Assembly (NCBI GenBank): GCA_022495995.1
Contig: JAFEMH010002450.1
Location: 1 to 64,000, forward strand
Source of the DNA: Adenophora triphylla var. japonica
Lineage: Eukaryota > Streptophyta > Magnoliopsida > Asterales > Campanulaceae
Length of the DNA stretch: 64,000 nucleotides
Reading direction: 5' to 3'
In this document: positions 43,632-55,539 of the stretch, piece after piece
How the letters are laid out: each line of letters starts with the position of its first letter
Position numbering within the stretch: position 1 is the first letter of the stretch
The notes under the pieces: model-generated
Database searches by the model: none
The model's input: the letters and a program-made list of their open reading frames with translations, nothing else
Told to the model about the DNA's origin: nothing
Program-made: the position numbers and the translations under genes

Positions 43632-44209
43632 CTTGGTGCAAGGAAAGAGTGAAAGCTCAATGAGCTACTACACCAAGTTCAAGGAGATGGTCGACAAGAT
43701 TGAGGAAGACCTCACGGACAGGGAGGTAATCAATTGTTTTAGGAATGGAATTGCTTCTGCAGATTTGGATTACGAGCTGACAGTTCGAACTGTGACAACT
43801 CGTCAAGAGCTGTTCGAGAAGGCCTACAATGTAGGTTGGCCGAAGAAAGAAAAGAGAAGAAAAACGGGAAAGGCCCCAAGGCTGAGGTCGCTGACACAGA
43901 TAAGAAGGACTCGGAAAAGAATGGGGGGAATAACAAGAATGGCAAGAATAGAACAAGGGCGACTGAGAAAGTGCCCGAAGCTTTCACTCCCTTAACGGTG
44001 AGTCGAACTGAGATAATGAATATGGTCGAGCTAGGCCCACCTGCCCCAATGAACCCAGGAAATAAGTTCAGATGGGATAACACCAAATACCGCGAATATC
44101 ACAAGGATACGGGCCACACTACAGAAGATTGTATGAGCCTAAAGCACATCATTCAAAAGTGGGTCGACACTGGGAGGCTCGACGCGTATGTGAAAAGACC
44201 TCAAGCAGG
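43632..44209 (+). pseudogene. Gag of element E (5' cut by B)
   Basis: Starts mid-capsid with LVQGKSESSMSYYTKFKEMV, then CFRNGIASADLDYEL. A one-base shift near 43835 leads into a lysine-rich stretch (KEKKNGKGPK) and the knuckle-like CxH-type tail YREYHKDTGHTTEDCMSLKH with RLDAYVKRPQ. Solo LTR F then interrupts it. The frame resumes at 45972, where removal of F and one GCAGG restores reading. Confidence 0.8.
44205..44209. repeat. Target-site duplication of solo LTR F (left)
   Basis: GCAGG directly before TGTAAGTACCC; repeated at 45967-45971. Confidence 0.92.
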
Positions 44210-45966
44210 TGTAAGTACCCAAATCTGGCTCATGCCTTCCGGTTAAGTTTCTCGGCAATTCCCCGGACTTTCCTAGATCAGGGGCAATTTGGGAACTTTC
44301 CCAAACCTTCCAAGGGGTGAAGGATTTTCTAGGAATTAAAATTCCACATAGTCCCTCGTTGGAAAGAGCTTCCAGAATGCCACCTTGCATGATTCTAGAA
44401 ACATGCTGAGTCATTAAAGGATAAGACCGCACGGCTTCATTAGCAAGTGGTTAATGCCGCATGGCTTCATTAGGAAGCACAAATCTGTCTATAAATAGAA
44501 GCCTCCTCTATTCATTTTGATATACAATTTTTGCACTGTTACTCTGCCAAAATAGAACCACAAGTTTCCAGAATGCTGAAACCTCTCAAAATCACCTCCC
44601 TCCTCTCCAAAATCCTTCCAAAGTTACTCCTTCCTTAGGAAAGCTTCAAGGGAGATAGAGGAACACCACCATTGATAACCTCTCCTCCTCTTCTCTTTGA
44701 AATATACTTGTTATTCTTGTTATATTGCTCCTTGCCATTTATATTGCTATTTACTTGCTTTATATGTGATTTATTGCCATAAAGATCAATTCTTTACTAT
44801 GTAGATCATCATACCCCCCATTCCCCTATCACATAGGATTTATTGAGAATTCATCCCAAGGATGAACAATAAGACCACAAATGGATTGTTCTAGGGTGGA
44901 TCTCTCACATGATGATGTGAAAATGTCATCTTTTTCATATAAAAATGTCATCTTTATTTACATAAATGTCATCCCCTTCCCATAGACCTTGCTTCCAAGG
45001 ATTGTCCACCTAAATGGTTCTTAAAGGACATAGGAAAGCCATAAAGGTCCTCCCTTGACATTCCTAGTCATAGCTTTCATAGTGTTCCTTACACATGTTT
45101 GCATAAAAATGTCATCTTTACTTTAAAACATGCATTCCCCCATGTCCCTCATGGTTGGATCACTCTCCAAGAATTGCCTAGTGACCTTATTAAGGCACAA
45201 AAAGGCATAGGATGAGTATAAAGATCCAATCTTTATACCCCTCCCCTTAGTCCCTTTTGGTACTTGAAGCATCTCTTGGGGCGTAGCGGTGTAAAGGTCA
45301 TATCTTTACATCGTTTCCTCCATATAAAGATGCCATAGTCGGAAATCCTTTTAGAAACGGATGAACTTGAGCCCCTACATCTCCGATCATCACTTGAGAG
45401 GAGCACAAATGTCCCTATCAAGCTCAAATCGTCTCAAGATGTAGGATTGATGGGCAAAGGTCCTTCCTTTCTAAAGAGTCTCATTCTTGGACTATAAAAA
45501 GAGGTGTCCCTATTCAGATCACATGTGACTAAAAGTCACTTAATGATGATCGTAAGTCCAAGATGAGCACGGGATCAAAGTCCCGAATATATCAAAATCC
45601 AAGGAATCCCGAGCGATAACCAACTCATGGTTTATACGTCCGGAAGACCACTTGGCACATTCCCCCCTTTTATCAAATCACATCCCACCACGAAAGCACA
45701 AAAGCAAGCGCGAAGTTGAATCTTGGAAGACTTGCTTCGGCAAGGCTCCTTGGGTGAACGCCAAACGTTCTTCCTAAGGGGTAACTTAACCTCCGTACCC
45801 TAATCCTTTTTTTCAAAGTTTTGAGGAAATCAAAATGGCATGGAGACTCCGTTTTTCAATTTAAACCGGATGTCTTCAAATCGATGTGAGGCGGTGACCC
45901 CTTACACGAGAAAGCGGTTCAACACAAAAAAAAAAAGTGCCGCAATCTTGGGCACCACATCGCACA
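44210..45966 (+). mobile_element. Solo LTR F, Ogre/Tat-like, 1757 bp
   Basis: TGTAAGTACCCAAATC at the start equals the LTR start of A; the end is CATCGCACA. Identical GCAGG flanks show an insertion followed by LTR-LTR recombination. It has TATAAATA at 44490-44497 and a stretch GGCATGGAGACTCCG (45837) related to the primer-site-like copies in the LTRs of A and B. Repeated AAATGTCATCTTT words lie around 44925-44975 and 45108. Confidence 0.9.
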
Positions 45967-45971
45967 GCAGG
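45967..45971. repeat. Target-site duplication of solo LTR F (right)
   Basis: GCAGG directly after the terminal CACA of the solo LTR. Confidence 0.92.
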
Positions 45972-46644
45972 CGGTGGTGTACGAGCTGCTGGTGGGCATC
46001 AAGAGCCGAGGCAGCCTAGGTTGAATCTAGGCGTTATTACGGAGCAAGCCAGTAACACTGCCATCAAACACAAGATATTCCAGCTCAGCAAGGCACCTCA
46101 TGTACCCCCTAGAAGCTATGTCAGAGACGAGATGATTAGCTTCTATCCGGACGAGCTGGCAACCAATATAGCAGCTAGAGAGCAGGTTCTCGTTATCCCA
46201 GGATTAATAGATGGGTGTACGATGAGCAGACTCTTGATAGACACGGGGGCCTGCAAGGATATTCTGTTTTACAAGACATTTCAGGAGACGGGACTCTCAA
46301 ATGAGCAGCTCAAGCGATATGATGGCAGATTGGAGGGCTTCACCAACTACCGGGTCGATGCCAAAGGACAGATTGAGTTGGACGTCGACATAGGCCACCA
46401 TCCTTACAGAGCCGTCTCCAAGGTAAAATTTATTGTCATCGATATTAACAGTGATTATGCTGCAATTCTTGGTATCCTTGGTCAGGTCGCACTTGGAATG
46501 GTGGCCTCGATCCCCCATCAGCGAGTTAAGTTCCCGACGCTTGCTGGAGTCGGCTGTGTATGAAGCACGGCTCGAGAATATCTTGACCATGTCCTGCGAA
46601 CTAGGAAGAAGAGAGAACTGGAGATTAAAACTGCTGAGGGGTAT
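45972..46644 (+). pseudogene. Gag C-terminus and protease of element E
   Basis: Continues the gag frame (GGGVRAAGGHQEPR), then aspartic protease with LLIDTGACKDILFYKTF (DTG at about 46240), FTNYRVDAKGQIELDVDIGH and AILGILGQV in place of the usual LGR. TGA at 46559-46561 breaks the frame, which continues unchanged on the far side into RT. It processes Gag and Pol in the intact family. Confidence 0.85.
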
Positions 46645-48520
46645 TTGAAGATGTCAAAATCAGTCACCACAACTTCCAGACTATCTACAATCACCAGCGT
46701 GGAAGAGTCGACCTATCGCTCACATGACGAAGTCATGACTGAGTCGACACGTCACTCTGAAGTCACCATGGTCGATTTAGATACAGTTATGGTTGACCAA
46801 GTCTGCATAGGCGAGCTATGCCTCCAGATCGACAATAACTCGGGGGCCACCACCAGTGAGATTACAGATGAGTTGGATGACATAATTGTCGAGGAAGGCC
46901 CACACTTGGGGGCCAAGGAAAGGCAGAGGGTTCGAGAGATCATTATCGAGACCCTGCAATTTAGAGATGGTCCGAAGCTAGAAGTTGTGGATGAGCTGGA
47001 AGCAGTGATCACAAATCCTTCCTATCCTAAGCAAAAAATTCAGATCGGAAAGCAGTTGTCACCTGAGGAAAGATTGGAGATTGTCGAGCTACTCAAAGAA
47101 AGCAACGACGTTTTTGCTTGGCAAGTAGAAGACATGAAAGGGATCAAGGAAGAGGTCGCTATTCACAGGCTGGAGGTCAACCCGACCATGAAATACAAAG
47201 CACAAAAACCGAGAAGCTTTGCTCATGACAAAGAGGAAGCCATAAAACTTGAGGTACAAAAACTCTTAAGTGCAAGTATCATAAAGGAAGCCACTCACAC
47301 CACTTGGCTAGCCAATGTGGTCATGGTGAAGAAATCCAACGGCAAGTGGAGAATGTGCGTCGACTTCACCAACCTTAATCTGGCCTGCCCAAAAGACAGC
47401 TATCCCCTACCTCGAATTGACAAGCTCGTTGATTCAATTGATGGACATTCCACTCTCAGTTTTCTCAATGCCTATTCAGGCTATCATCAGATCAAGATGC
47501 ATGAAGATGATATTGTGAAGACGGCATTTCAAGCCGCTGGAGGAATCTACTGCTACAATATGATGCCATTCGGATTAAAGAATGCAGGTGCGACCTACCA
47601 AAGGATGGTGAACAAGGTCTTTGCTTCACAGATTGGCTAAAACATGGAGGCTTACGTCGATGATATGGTTATCAAAACAAAAACTGGACGTCATGTAGTC
47701 GACCTAAAGGAAACGTTCGCCAATCTACGAGCAAACGACATGAAGCTTAACCCGAGCAAATGCATATTTGGAGTAGCAGCCGGCAAATTCCTTGATTTTA
47801 TGGTGTCACAAAGAGGAATTGAGGCCAATCCAGAAAAGATAAAGGCTTTAGTCGACATGCAAGAGCCCACTAGTATTAAGGAGATGCAGCGACTTAATGG
47901 TAGGGTGGCAGCCCTAGGTCGCTTTATAGCCAAGTTGGCAGAAAGGTCTCTCCCCTTCTTCAAATCTTTGAGGGGGACGAAAAATTTTGAATGGACGACC
48001 GAATGCCATTCGTCGTTCCAACAGCTCAAGGAGTATCTCGCTACTCCACCTCTACTGAGCAGCCCGACTATTGGTGAAACATTTTTCGTGTATCTATCTG
48101 TAGGTGACCAATCAGTGGCAGCTGTGTTGGTTCGAGAAGAGGAAGGGCTTCAAAAGCCCGTGTATTATGTTAGCAAGGCTCTATCAGATGTTGAAGGCAG
48201 ATATTACAATGCGGAGAAGGTTGCATATGCCTTAGTCGTAGCCTCGAGGAAGCTGCGAGCTTACTTTTTAGCTCACCCTATTGTTGTGCTCACAAATGCG
48301 CCCTTGAAAAAAATTCTACATAAGCCAGAGAGTTCAGGTCGTTTACTCAATTGGTTAATTGCTCTCACAGAATTCGACATCGAGTATCGACCTCGGAAGG
48401 CGTTAAAGGCTCAAGCCTTGGCAGATTTCTTGGTCGAGCTGACGTTCACCAAGGAAGATAGCGAGGTACGAGTTCAAAAGGAGAAAACTAATGGAAAGGA
48501 GCAAGAGTCCCAGCCCGTCA
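46645..48520 (+). pseudogene. Reverse transcriptase and RNase H of element E
   Basis: RT: KWRMCVDFTNLNLACPKDSY, PLPRIDKLVD, MMPFGLKNAGATYQRM and the active site YVDDMVIKTK (near 47660). One TAA at 47638-47640 precedes the active-site box by four codons. RNase H follows: FVYLSVGDQSVAAVLVREEE, KPVYYVSKAL, then RLLNWLIALTEFDIEYRPRK and ALADFLVE. No frameshift is seen across 1.9 kb. Confidence 0.92.
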
Positions 48521-48960
48521 CTTGTCTACCCGACGACTGCTGGAAGGTGTACTCAGACGGATCGCCAACGAAGAATGTTAGTGGAGCTGGGGTAGTACTG
48601 ATCAAACCAGAGTCGGGGACAGTCTATGAGGAAGCATTGAGGTTCAAGTTTGAGGCCTCCAACAACCAGGCAGAGTACGAAGCTTTGGTTGCAGCCATCG
48701 AGTACGCCAAATGCTTTGGTGCGACCAAAATTATGGTATATTGTGATTCCCAGTTGATAGTCAACCAGGTCTGAGGGGAGTACGAGGTGATGAACTCTAC
48801 TTTGATCAAATACTGCGACCTAGTAAAGGAGTTGATAAAAGACTTAGAGTTTTGGGAAATTCAGAGGATTGGTCGAGAAGATAATGAATTGGCCGACCTA
48901 CTCTCGAAGCTAGCTACTACAGACGAGCCACATGAAGAACCTATCTCCTACCTCGAGAAT
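48521..48960 (+). pseudogene. Second RNase H (aRNH) of element E
   Basis: WKVYSDGSPTKNVSGAGVVL, then EALRFKFEASNNQAEYEALV, KIMVYCDSQLIVNQV and REDNELADLLSKLA: the four acidic-site blocks D, E, D, D of the archaeal-type RNase H special to the Tat lineage are all present. A TGA at 48772-48774 splits it after NQV; the frame continues with GEYEV. Confidence 0.88.
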
Positions 48961-50262
48961 CCAGCATATGAAAGGGTTCAAATTCAGTGTGTGGAGGACA
49001 CCTTAATAAACTGGGTCTATGACAAGTGTTGGATCGAAGAAATGAAGGCATACTTAGAAACAGGCGAGCTCCCTGAAGACGAGAAGACAGCTCGAGCCAT
49101 CAAAAAGAAAGCTCCGAGATATGTTATTCAAGGAGACATGCTATTCAGGAGGTCATACACTAAGCCACTGTTGAAATGCATTCACCCCCAAGAAATTACT
49201 CAGTTAACGCACGAGGTGCATAGTGGAGTGTGTGGTGGACACCCGGGGGCCAGAACTTTGGCCGACAAACTGATTACGTTGGGTTATTACTGGCCACACA
49301 TGAGAGCTGACACTCATGACTTTGTTCAGCAATGCGACCAATGTCAAAGGTTTGCTAACCTGACTCATCTACCTACAACGGAGCAAACTCCAGTGATCGC
49401 TGCTTGGTCGTTTGATATGTGGGGCGTCAACTTGATTGGACCCTTCCCTCCCGCCCGTGGAAACTGCAAGTATGTAATCGTGGCTATTGATTATTTCACG
49501 AAGTGGGTCAAAGCCAAACCTTTGGCCAGAATCACAGAGGAAAATGCCATTAATTTCATTCATGACTTCATCTGGTGTCAATTTGGGATCCCTCGATCTA
49601 TAGTCTCAGACAACGGCCTACAATTCTCTCGGGCTTTCGAAGAGGAAATGAATCGAGTAGGGATCAAACATTGGAAATCGTCTATCGCCTATACTCAAGG
49701 CAATGGACAAGCTGAGGCAGCGAACAAGCTCGTCCTATCTTCACTCAAGACAGGCTTAGTGGGTCGACGTAGCAACTGGTTGGACGAACTCCCCCTTGCT
49801 CTTTAGGCAGTTCGTACAACCACTCGGGGGCCTACGGGGGAAACCCCATTCGCTCTTACATATGGGTCGGAGGCCATGGCTCCAGCCGAGCTGCGATTTC
49901 CTATGGCCAGAGTGGTCTTCTTCGATCAAGAGCAGAACGACACCAACAGATTGATCAACTTGGATTTGGTTGATGAGAAGCGAGACACAGCCTACTTACG
50001 AATGGTCAACTACAAGCAGAGGACAAAGAGTTACCATGATAAGAAAGTGAGGATGAGATCATTCCAAGTAGGCAACCACGTGCTAAGAAAGATCGAGGCA
50101 ACAAGAAGGAGAACCCAGCAGAACAAACTATCTCCCAACTGGGAAGGTCCCTACATTGTTACTCGAATCATCAAGGAAGGAACTTACATGATTGCTCACC
50201 CAGGTGGTGAAGAGTTAAAGCACCCATGGCACACCACTCATCTTATCAAGTACTACTTCTAG
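48961..50262 (+). pseudogene. Integrase of element E
   Basis: Zinc finger EVHSGVCGGHPGARTL then CDQCQRF; catalytic core with SFDMWGVNLIGPF (D), IVSDNGLQFS (D) and NGQAEAANK (E); C-terminal GETPFALTYGSEAMAP, GNHVLRKIEA and GPYIVTRI, ending HLIKYYF. One TAG at 49804-49806 stands where TGG is usual (LWAVRTTT). Otherwise intact in a single frame with protease-RT. Confidence 0.92.
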
Positions 50263-50389
50263 TTCAGCTTCAAAGATTAGTTAAATTTTAGTTTTAGCTC
50301 TCCACTTTTGATGTAAGCATGTTCCTACTTCAATAAAAGTTGTTGTTCTATTCGACCCAACATTGTGTTGCACTTTACATTAATTTCAA
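50263..50389. other. Downstream of pol in element E
   Basis: Short untranslated stretch before the tandem array. No stem module like those of A and B is visible here. Confidence 0.4.
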
Positions 50390-50878
50390 CAGACTCGATT
50401 CTTAATCAGTCTCGTTCTAACCAGCTCGATTCTTAATCAGCTTCGTTCATTCAACAAGTCCGACCCCTAGTCGACTTCGTTCTAACAAGCTCGATTCTTA
50501 ATCAGCTTCGTTCATTCAACAAGTCCGACCCCTAGTCGACTTCGTTCTAACGAACTCGATTCTTAATCAGTCTCGTTCTAACAAGCTCGATTCTTAATCA
50601 GCTTTGTTCATTCAACAAGTTTGACTTTTAGTCAATTTCATTCTAACAGACTCGATTCTTAATCAGTCTCGTTCTAACAAGCTTGATTCTTGATCAGCTT
50701 CGCTCATTTAACAAGTCCGACTCTCAGTCGACTTTGTTCTAACAAGCTCGACTCTTAGTCAGCTTCGTTCATTTATCAGGTCTGACATCTAGGTCGACCT
50801 CGTGCTGACGAACTCGACCTTTGGTCAGTTTCACTCTCTTAAACAGGTTCGATTCTTAGTCAATCTCGTTTGCATAAA
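50390..50878. repeat. 32-bp tandem array, 3' UTR of element E
   Basis: About 15 units of 31-35 bp alternating between AAGCTCGATTCTTAATCAGC- and AAGTCCGACCCCTAGTCGAC-type units, each ending TTCGTTC. Later units drift (TTGACTTTTAGTC and so on). It again fills the space between pol and antisense gene. Confidence 0.9.
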
Positions 50879-51252
50879 TTATACAAGTCCAAGGTCGATT
50901 GAGTTATCGAAAAACCAGTCCGACCAAAGGCTCAGGGCAACTTATTTGTCCTATTAAATCTAGCTCGACCTATATGCTAGAATCAAAAGCATATAACTCC
51001 AAATGATAGAAAGTCGACTATGATTGAATAAAGGTTCAGTCCCCCAAAGCGAGCCAGGATTTAAACAAATAAAAGTTACGAGTTAGTATGCCTCCCAAAA
51101 AGTTGGGCCAAGGCATCCACACAAACATAAAACAAAAGCAAAATATTGTTTGGAACTTGTTCGTTACAACATCATTCAAAACAAAATAAAGAGTCTTGAC
51201 CAGTGTCAGCCTGATCGCTAGTGGCAGCTCGATCCTCTCCCTCTTCTTCTTG
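50879..51252. other. Spacer before the end of the E antisense gene
   Basis: No gene; probably 3' flank of both convergent transcripts. Confidence 0.4.
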
Positions 51253-54200
51253 TTACTGGGGGCCTATGAGTTTACCCGAGTCTGAGAAGACATGTCGAGT
51301 AGGGTCGTCATCTTCCTCCATGTCTTCTGCATCTTCAATCTCTTGGAGAACCACATCAAAGTTTTTGGGAGCTAAGGAAGGAGCAGTCCATGGTTCGCAA
51401 CCATCTTCTTCATCTTGCTGGGAAATAAAAGCTAAATCATTGTTTGTATAAGGAACAATCGAGTGACCACCTCGAGCAACCATGTCGTACTGAGCTTCTG
51501 ACGCCCATCGAGCCAGCTGTTCCAAGGAGACCTCAGCGGTTGAATCCACCAGAGCTCGGTGTGCCATGTGACGTTTACCCACGTCGAGGAAGTCCTTCGC
51601 CTTATCAACGATAGCATTGTAGTAGTCGTCCCCATCCTTGAATTTCTCAACAGCTGCCTTAGAGGCGACTTGAAGCTCCTACCTCCATTTGGCTCTAGCT
51701 GCATTATGCTCCTCATTGACCTTGGTCAGGAACTCATCCTTATTATGGAGAATCTTTGAAACAGTTGTAAGCTCCTTCTTAGTCTTCCCATGCTCCAAGC
51801 GCTCAACATCCCTCTCGGCCTTCATCTCTTCAAGCTTGGTCTCTGCAGCTTTAAGGTCTTCTAAAGCTTTGTCCTTGTCCGCCAATGCTTTCTGCTTAAC
51901 CATCTCCAGGGCGTCAAAGGAGTTATCCAGATCGTTATACTTCTCCCTCAGCTCGGACAGCTCTTGAGACTTCTTGGAATATTGACTCATAGCCTGCCTC
52001 TCCCTCTCAATGGAGGCCCTCTAAGAGCTCTTAGCTTGCTCCACCATGGTAAGGGACTGCATTAAATAAAATCATTAAAGTGTTAGCTAGACAAAGACTC
52101 AGAAACTAAAGTGACGATCTCAAAGAATAAGCGACCAAACAGATAGGGGGAATAAAATCTTACCTTACTCTGCACCAAGCTAGATCGAGCAGAGAACTCT
52201 TCTGGGGTCATCCCCTTATCAGCAAAGTGGGAGAGAAGGTCGACATCTATTGCCCTCCTAACCACGACTTGGCCAAGGCTCAACTCTCAACTCTGGGAAG
52301 CGGCGGCTCATGCTATTGACCCCGCTGAGAGGAGGCACATCACTCAGTCTCCTTATGCGATCCTCAAGGGATTCATGGTTAGTAGGAGAGGAGATTGGGG
52401 GAGGAAGTTGGCTCGGGGAAACAGATTTTCCCTTCTCAGTTCTTGATCTCTTCTTCGAGCTCAAGGGACGATCATCCTCCTCATCAATGGCATCGTCGTC
52501 AACATTCACTACATTCAAAGGACTAGCCCTAGTAGTCCCGGGACCAGAGGTCGCAGCATTGGTTTCGAGGGTTGGATTGGAGCTCGGGCTTGGTCTAACC
52601 GACCTATTGGACTCATCGCCCTCTTCAGTTACTTCCCTGGCTTGGCTACCACTCTCCAAGGGACCCTCCGACCCAAAATCCTCCATCGGCACCATCCCAG
52701 CATTATCTTTGGATAACAAATTGTTCCATCTCTCAGCCTCTCTCTCCCTATTAGCACGAGCATTGGCAGCACCGTGAGCCTTCTTGGCTTTCTTCTTGTC
52801 TGATACTCCAACTATACGCACCATATTCGCTTCTTGTTCAGGGGTCAGAACTGCACCAAAACCAAGACAACAAAAGGTTAGATCGACAGATAAGAGTTCT
52901 ACATACGAGCTACGAGTTCTATGTACGAGCTAACTATGTACGAGCTACGAGTTCTACATGCGTGCTGACAAATGGCGAGTTAAGAGTTGCACATACAAGC
53001 CAAATTATTTCTATGTACGAGCTACCAATTCTACATACAATAAAGTAACAGGCGAGTAAAGAAATAAAGACGAGTAAACTCTTACCACCAACATGCTCCC
53101 CATTGTCCTTACAGTAATTGGCTGTCCTTTGGCAAAATTGACACTTCTCCTCGAATCTACCCAAGGCATGGGTGACCCAATCAGGATATATCATGCCTCT
53201 ATCAACAGGCACAAGAGGCAACACTTCCCCCTCTCCAGCCATCATCCCAGCTTGGATGTAATTATACTTGGTGGTCCCCAGGGTTTCCCAACTAATAGGT
53301 CCCTTATCAGCCAACTGGGTCAGCCTCTTGTACAGATCAAAGTGCCAGTGTGGCTCCCAATAATTCTCCTCTTCTATAACCTTTGTTTCAACATTGGGTA
53401 GAGGGAATTCCCATCCTAATCTACTCTCCACTACTACAACATGGGAGTTCCACCCACTCGCCTTACTGGGAAGGTTCATAAACAACTTAGGGGAATTTGG
53501 TTTAGAGGGGGTGCTGATTCCCATATCAGTCTTACCAAACTTAACACTGAAGAACTCTCTAAAGACCCTCATACAGGGCTCATACCCCAGAAAGCGACAC
53601 ACCATGGCAAAACAGACTAGGACCCTACAAGTGTTAGCCCCCAGCTGGAGAGGCAAAGCATCCATACACTCCAAGAACTCATTGTTAAAGGGATCGAGTG
53701 GCAACCTCAGGCCAGCTTCGAATTGGCCGTAGAAGAAGGCTACCCTAGTGGCATCCTTAGTAAATGTACTATGGAACCGGGCCATGAAATATTTCTTACT
53801 GTATATGGTCATCTTATACTCTTCCCTATCTACCTCATAGAAGTCGTAGATCATGGCATATCGAGACTCTAGATTTTTCTTCCCTCTCATTGGTCTTTGA
53901 GGCACATAGCCCCTTTCATTCCTCCCCGGTACAGCCAAAGAGTCGAATGCATCCACAATATGGGGACTGGAAGAGGTAGATGCTGTAGCTCCTTCCTGAG
54001 CTTCCATATCTGTACAAGAAGAAGAGGAAGCAGGGGAGTCAGACCTATGATCACATTCAGGAGACCTACCTAAGGGCGACCTAGACTCCCCTGGAAAACC
54101 TTTCCTATTCCTAAGGAAGGAAGGCTTATTAGCATCCCTCACATAAAATAGGGATATGTGGTCAAGCAGTTCATGGAAAAGATGAAAAGAGACAACATTT

Positions 54201-54403
54201 GAGTCGTCAATTACCAAATCTCCTACGTCTTCTCCTATGGGCAGTCCTATCTCACTAAAGGTCAGTCCCCACCTTGTCAAGATGGAGGCACACTCATCCA
54301 AGGACATCTCTCTCCACACTCTACTTATCTATTTGTATACTCGATGATTAGCGGTGCAATAACCATACCAAGCTCCTGGCTCACTACTGAAGGTTCTAGC
54401 CAT
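51253..54403 (-). pseudogene. Antisense gene of element E, Transposase_28-like, three exons
   Basis: Start ATG 54403 (MARTFSSEPGAWYGY). Exon 1 54403-53086, exon 2 52850-52164 and exon 3 52056-51253, with donors GGTAAGAG and GGTAAGAT and acceptors GTGCAG and ATGCAG. Without a 7-bp duplication (AGAGTTG, about 52279-52295) the spliced length is exactly 934 codons. Exon 1 carries the block GLRLPLDPFNNEFLECMDAL with VLVCFAMVCRFLGY, resembling the plant putative gypsy-type transposon family (Pfam PF04195). Exon 2 is basic then acidic and serine-rich (KKAKKA, DEEDDRPLSSKKRS). Exon 3 is a long predicted coiled coil (ELREKYNDLDNSFDALEMV). Three TAG stops (54331-54329, 52023-52021, 51681-51679) break it. 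Confidence 0.75.
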
Positions 54404-54596
54404 GGTGAAATAAAAAATAAAGCAGAAATTAAAACCCTAATGTAAGAAGACAAGAGGAATACCTTAATCAGTTTCGCAAGAAGAAATTGTCGCAGAAGAA
54501 GGAAGCTCAGTGTAAATCAGTTGCCGTTTCGCTGCCTTCGCCGGAGTTATGCAAGAGTTTGGAGAGAATAAAAGTTTGAAAGAAAAAGGATTTGGG

Positions 54597-54604
54597 TATT
54601 TATA
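54597..54604 (-). promoter_or_regulatory. TATA box of the E antisense gene
   Basis: TATAAATA on the minus strand, about 195 bp upstream of ATG 54403, followed by a leader without further genes. Spacing fits a plant promoter with a 160-nt leader. Confidence 0.55.
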
Positions 54605-54869
54605 TTTTCCGAAATTGAGAAGGAAAAAAGAAAAATTCAAACGTTATTTTCCTAATTGAACGTGAAAAATAGTTCCCAAGGCGGTTCCCAAACGTCAAAA
54701 CAGTAATGATTGCGAAATACGGCGCTCTTCCAAATCTGACCGTTCGTTGTAAGCGTCCAGGATTGAGCCACGTCACCTTTGGTCGACTAAATATCATGAG
54801 CATCGACTTGCAAGTCACGGAAAGCTTCATCAAAATTTCCTTAACTTCCTAGTCGACAAAGTCAACTCA
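54605..54869. other. Region between antisense promoter and 3' LTR of E
   Basis: Upstream region of the antisense gene. GCCACGTCACC at 54768-54778 is a G-box-like ACGT word. No gene. Confidence 0.35.
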
Positions 54870-54885
54870 GAAAGTTGGGGGCCAC
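54870..54885 (+). other. Polypurine tract of element E
   Basis: GAAAGTTGGGGGCCAC stands directly before LTR start TGAACATACC. Only partly purine, but position and G run fit. Confidence 0.55.
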
Positions 54886-55532
54886 TGAACATACCAAAAG
54901 TGTCGAGCTGGGTCAAGCGAGTAAAGCCCTGTCCTCAATCAATTATTGCCTCCACATTCTCAGTGGGCTAGGCCCAATTATTACATGGTTCGTGGCCCAT
55001 CTTCTTGATCAGTCGACTTAAGTTCATTGTCCGACCTACCAGGTCCCGACCTAACTTAGTCCGACTCTACGATCCAGATTCTATTTCGGGTACGATCCAG
55101 CCCTACCCACCAGTCAGGTCGACCTAACCCCAACAAGCGACCTCGACCTGCCCAGCAAGCATTGACCTACTGATCCAGGCGCACGTGCTATTCTTTCCAT
55201 AATTGACTCCTTACAAATCAGGAGCCACTCAAGGACACGATCTCCGAACATGTAACTGTCCCACAAATTACGGGATTCATGCAGTCCTACCAAATATATC
55301 ACACACATCAAGCAACTATAAATACAGGACAACCGCAACGTTTCTAAGGTAACTGCAATTTTGTCATTTGAATATCTCTGTTCATTTACATTATTTGCTC
55401 TCCAAAATATCATACTTACTCTCACGCCCGAGGGTCTAAGCCGAAGACAAATCCGGCTAGTCGTGGGTTCTGATTTCAGGTCAAGGAGTCAAGTGATTGG
55501 TCCTGCCACGTGGTCGAAGATTGATAAGCACA
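54886..55532 (+). repeat. 3' LTR of element E, about 647 bp
   Basis: Starts TGAACATACC and ends near AAGCACA; the end could be 55530 or 55532. It holds TATAAATA at 55317-55324 and a CCACGTGG word at 55506. No partner is in the window, so the borders rest on TG/CA and the polypurine tract. Confidence 0.65.
55317..55324 (+). promoter_or_regulatory. TATA box in the 3' LTR of E
   Basis: TATAAATA followed by ACAGGACAACC, sense orientation, about 430 bp into the LTR. Confidence 0.6.
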
Positions 55533-55539
55533 TTTCCTG

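Larger units (their letters stand above)
43632..55532 (+). mobile_element. Element E: Tat-like Ty3/gypsy retrotransposon (5' part off-window)
   Basis: E provides gag from 43632 (interrupted by solo LTR F), protease, RT, RNase H, a second RNase H and integrase to 50262, a 32-bp tandem array, an antisense three-exon gene (54403-51253), a polypurine tract and a 647-bp 3' LTR (54886-55532). The second RNase H and antisense gene are Tat-lineage traits; layout and short LTR resemble Retand-type elements. Its 5' LTR and gag start lie left of B, outside the window. Confidence 0.8.

Noticed and set aside
51689..52777. + strand serine/leucine-rich frames
   Set aside because: Complement of the coiled-coil and acidic exons of the E antisense gene.
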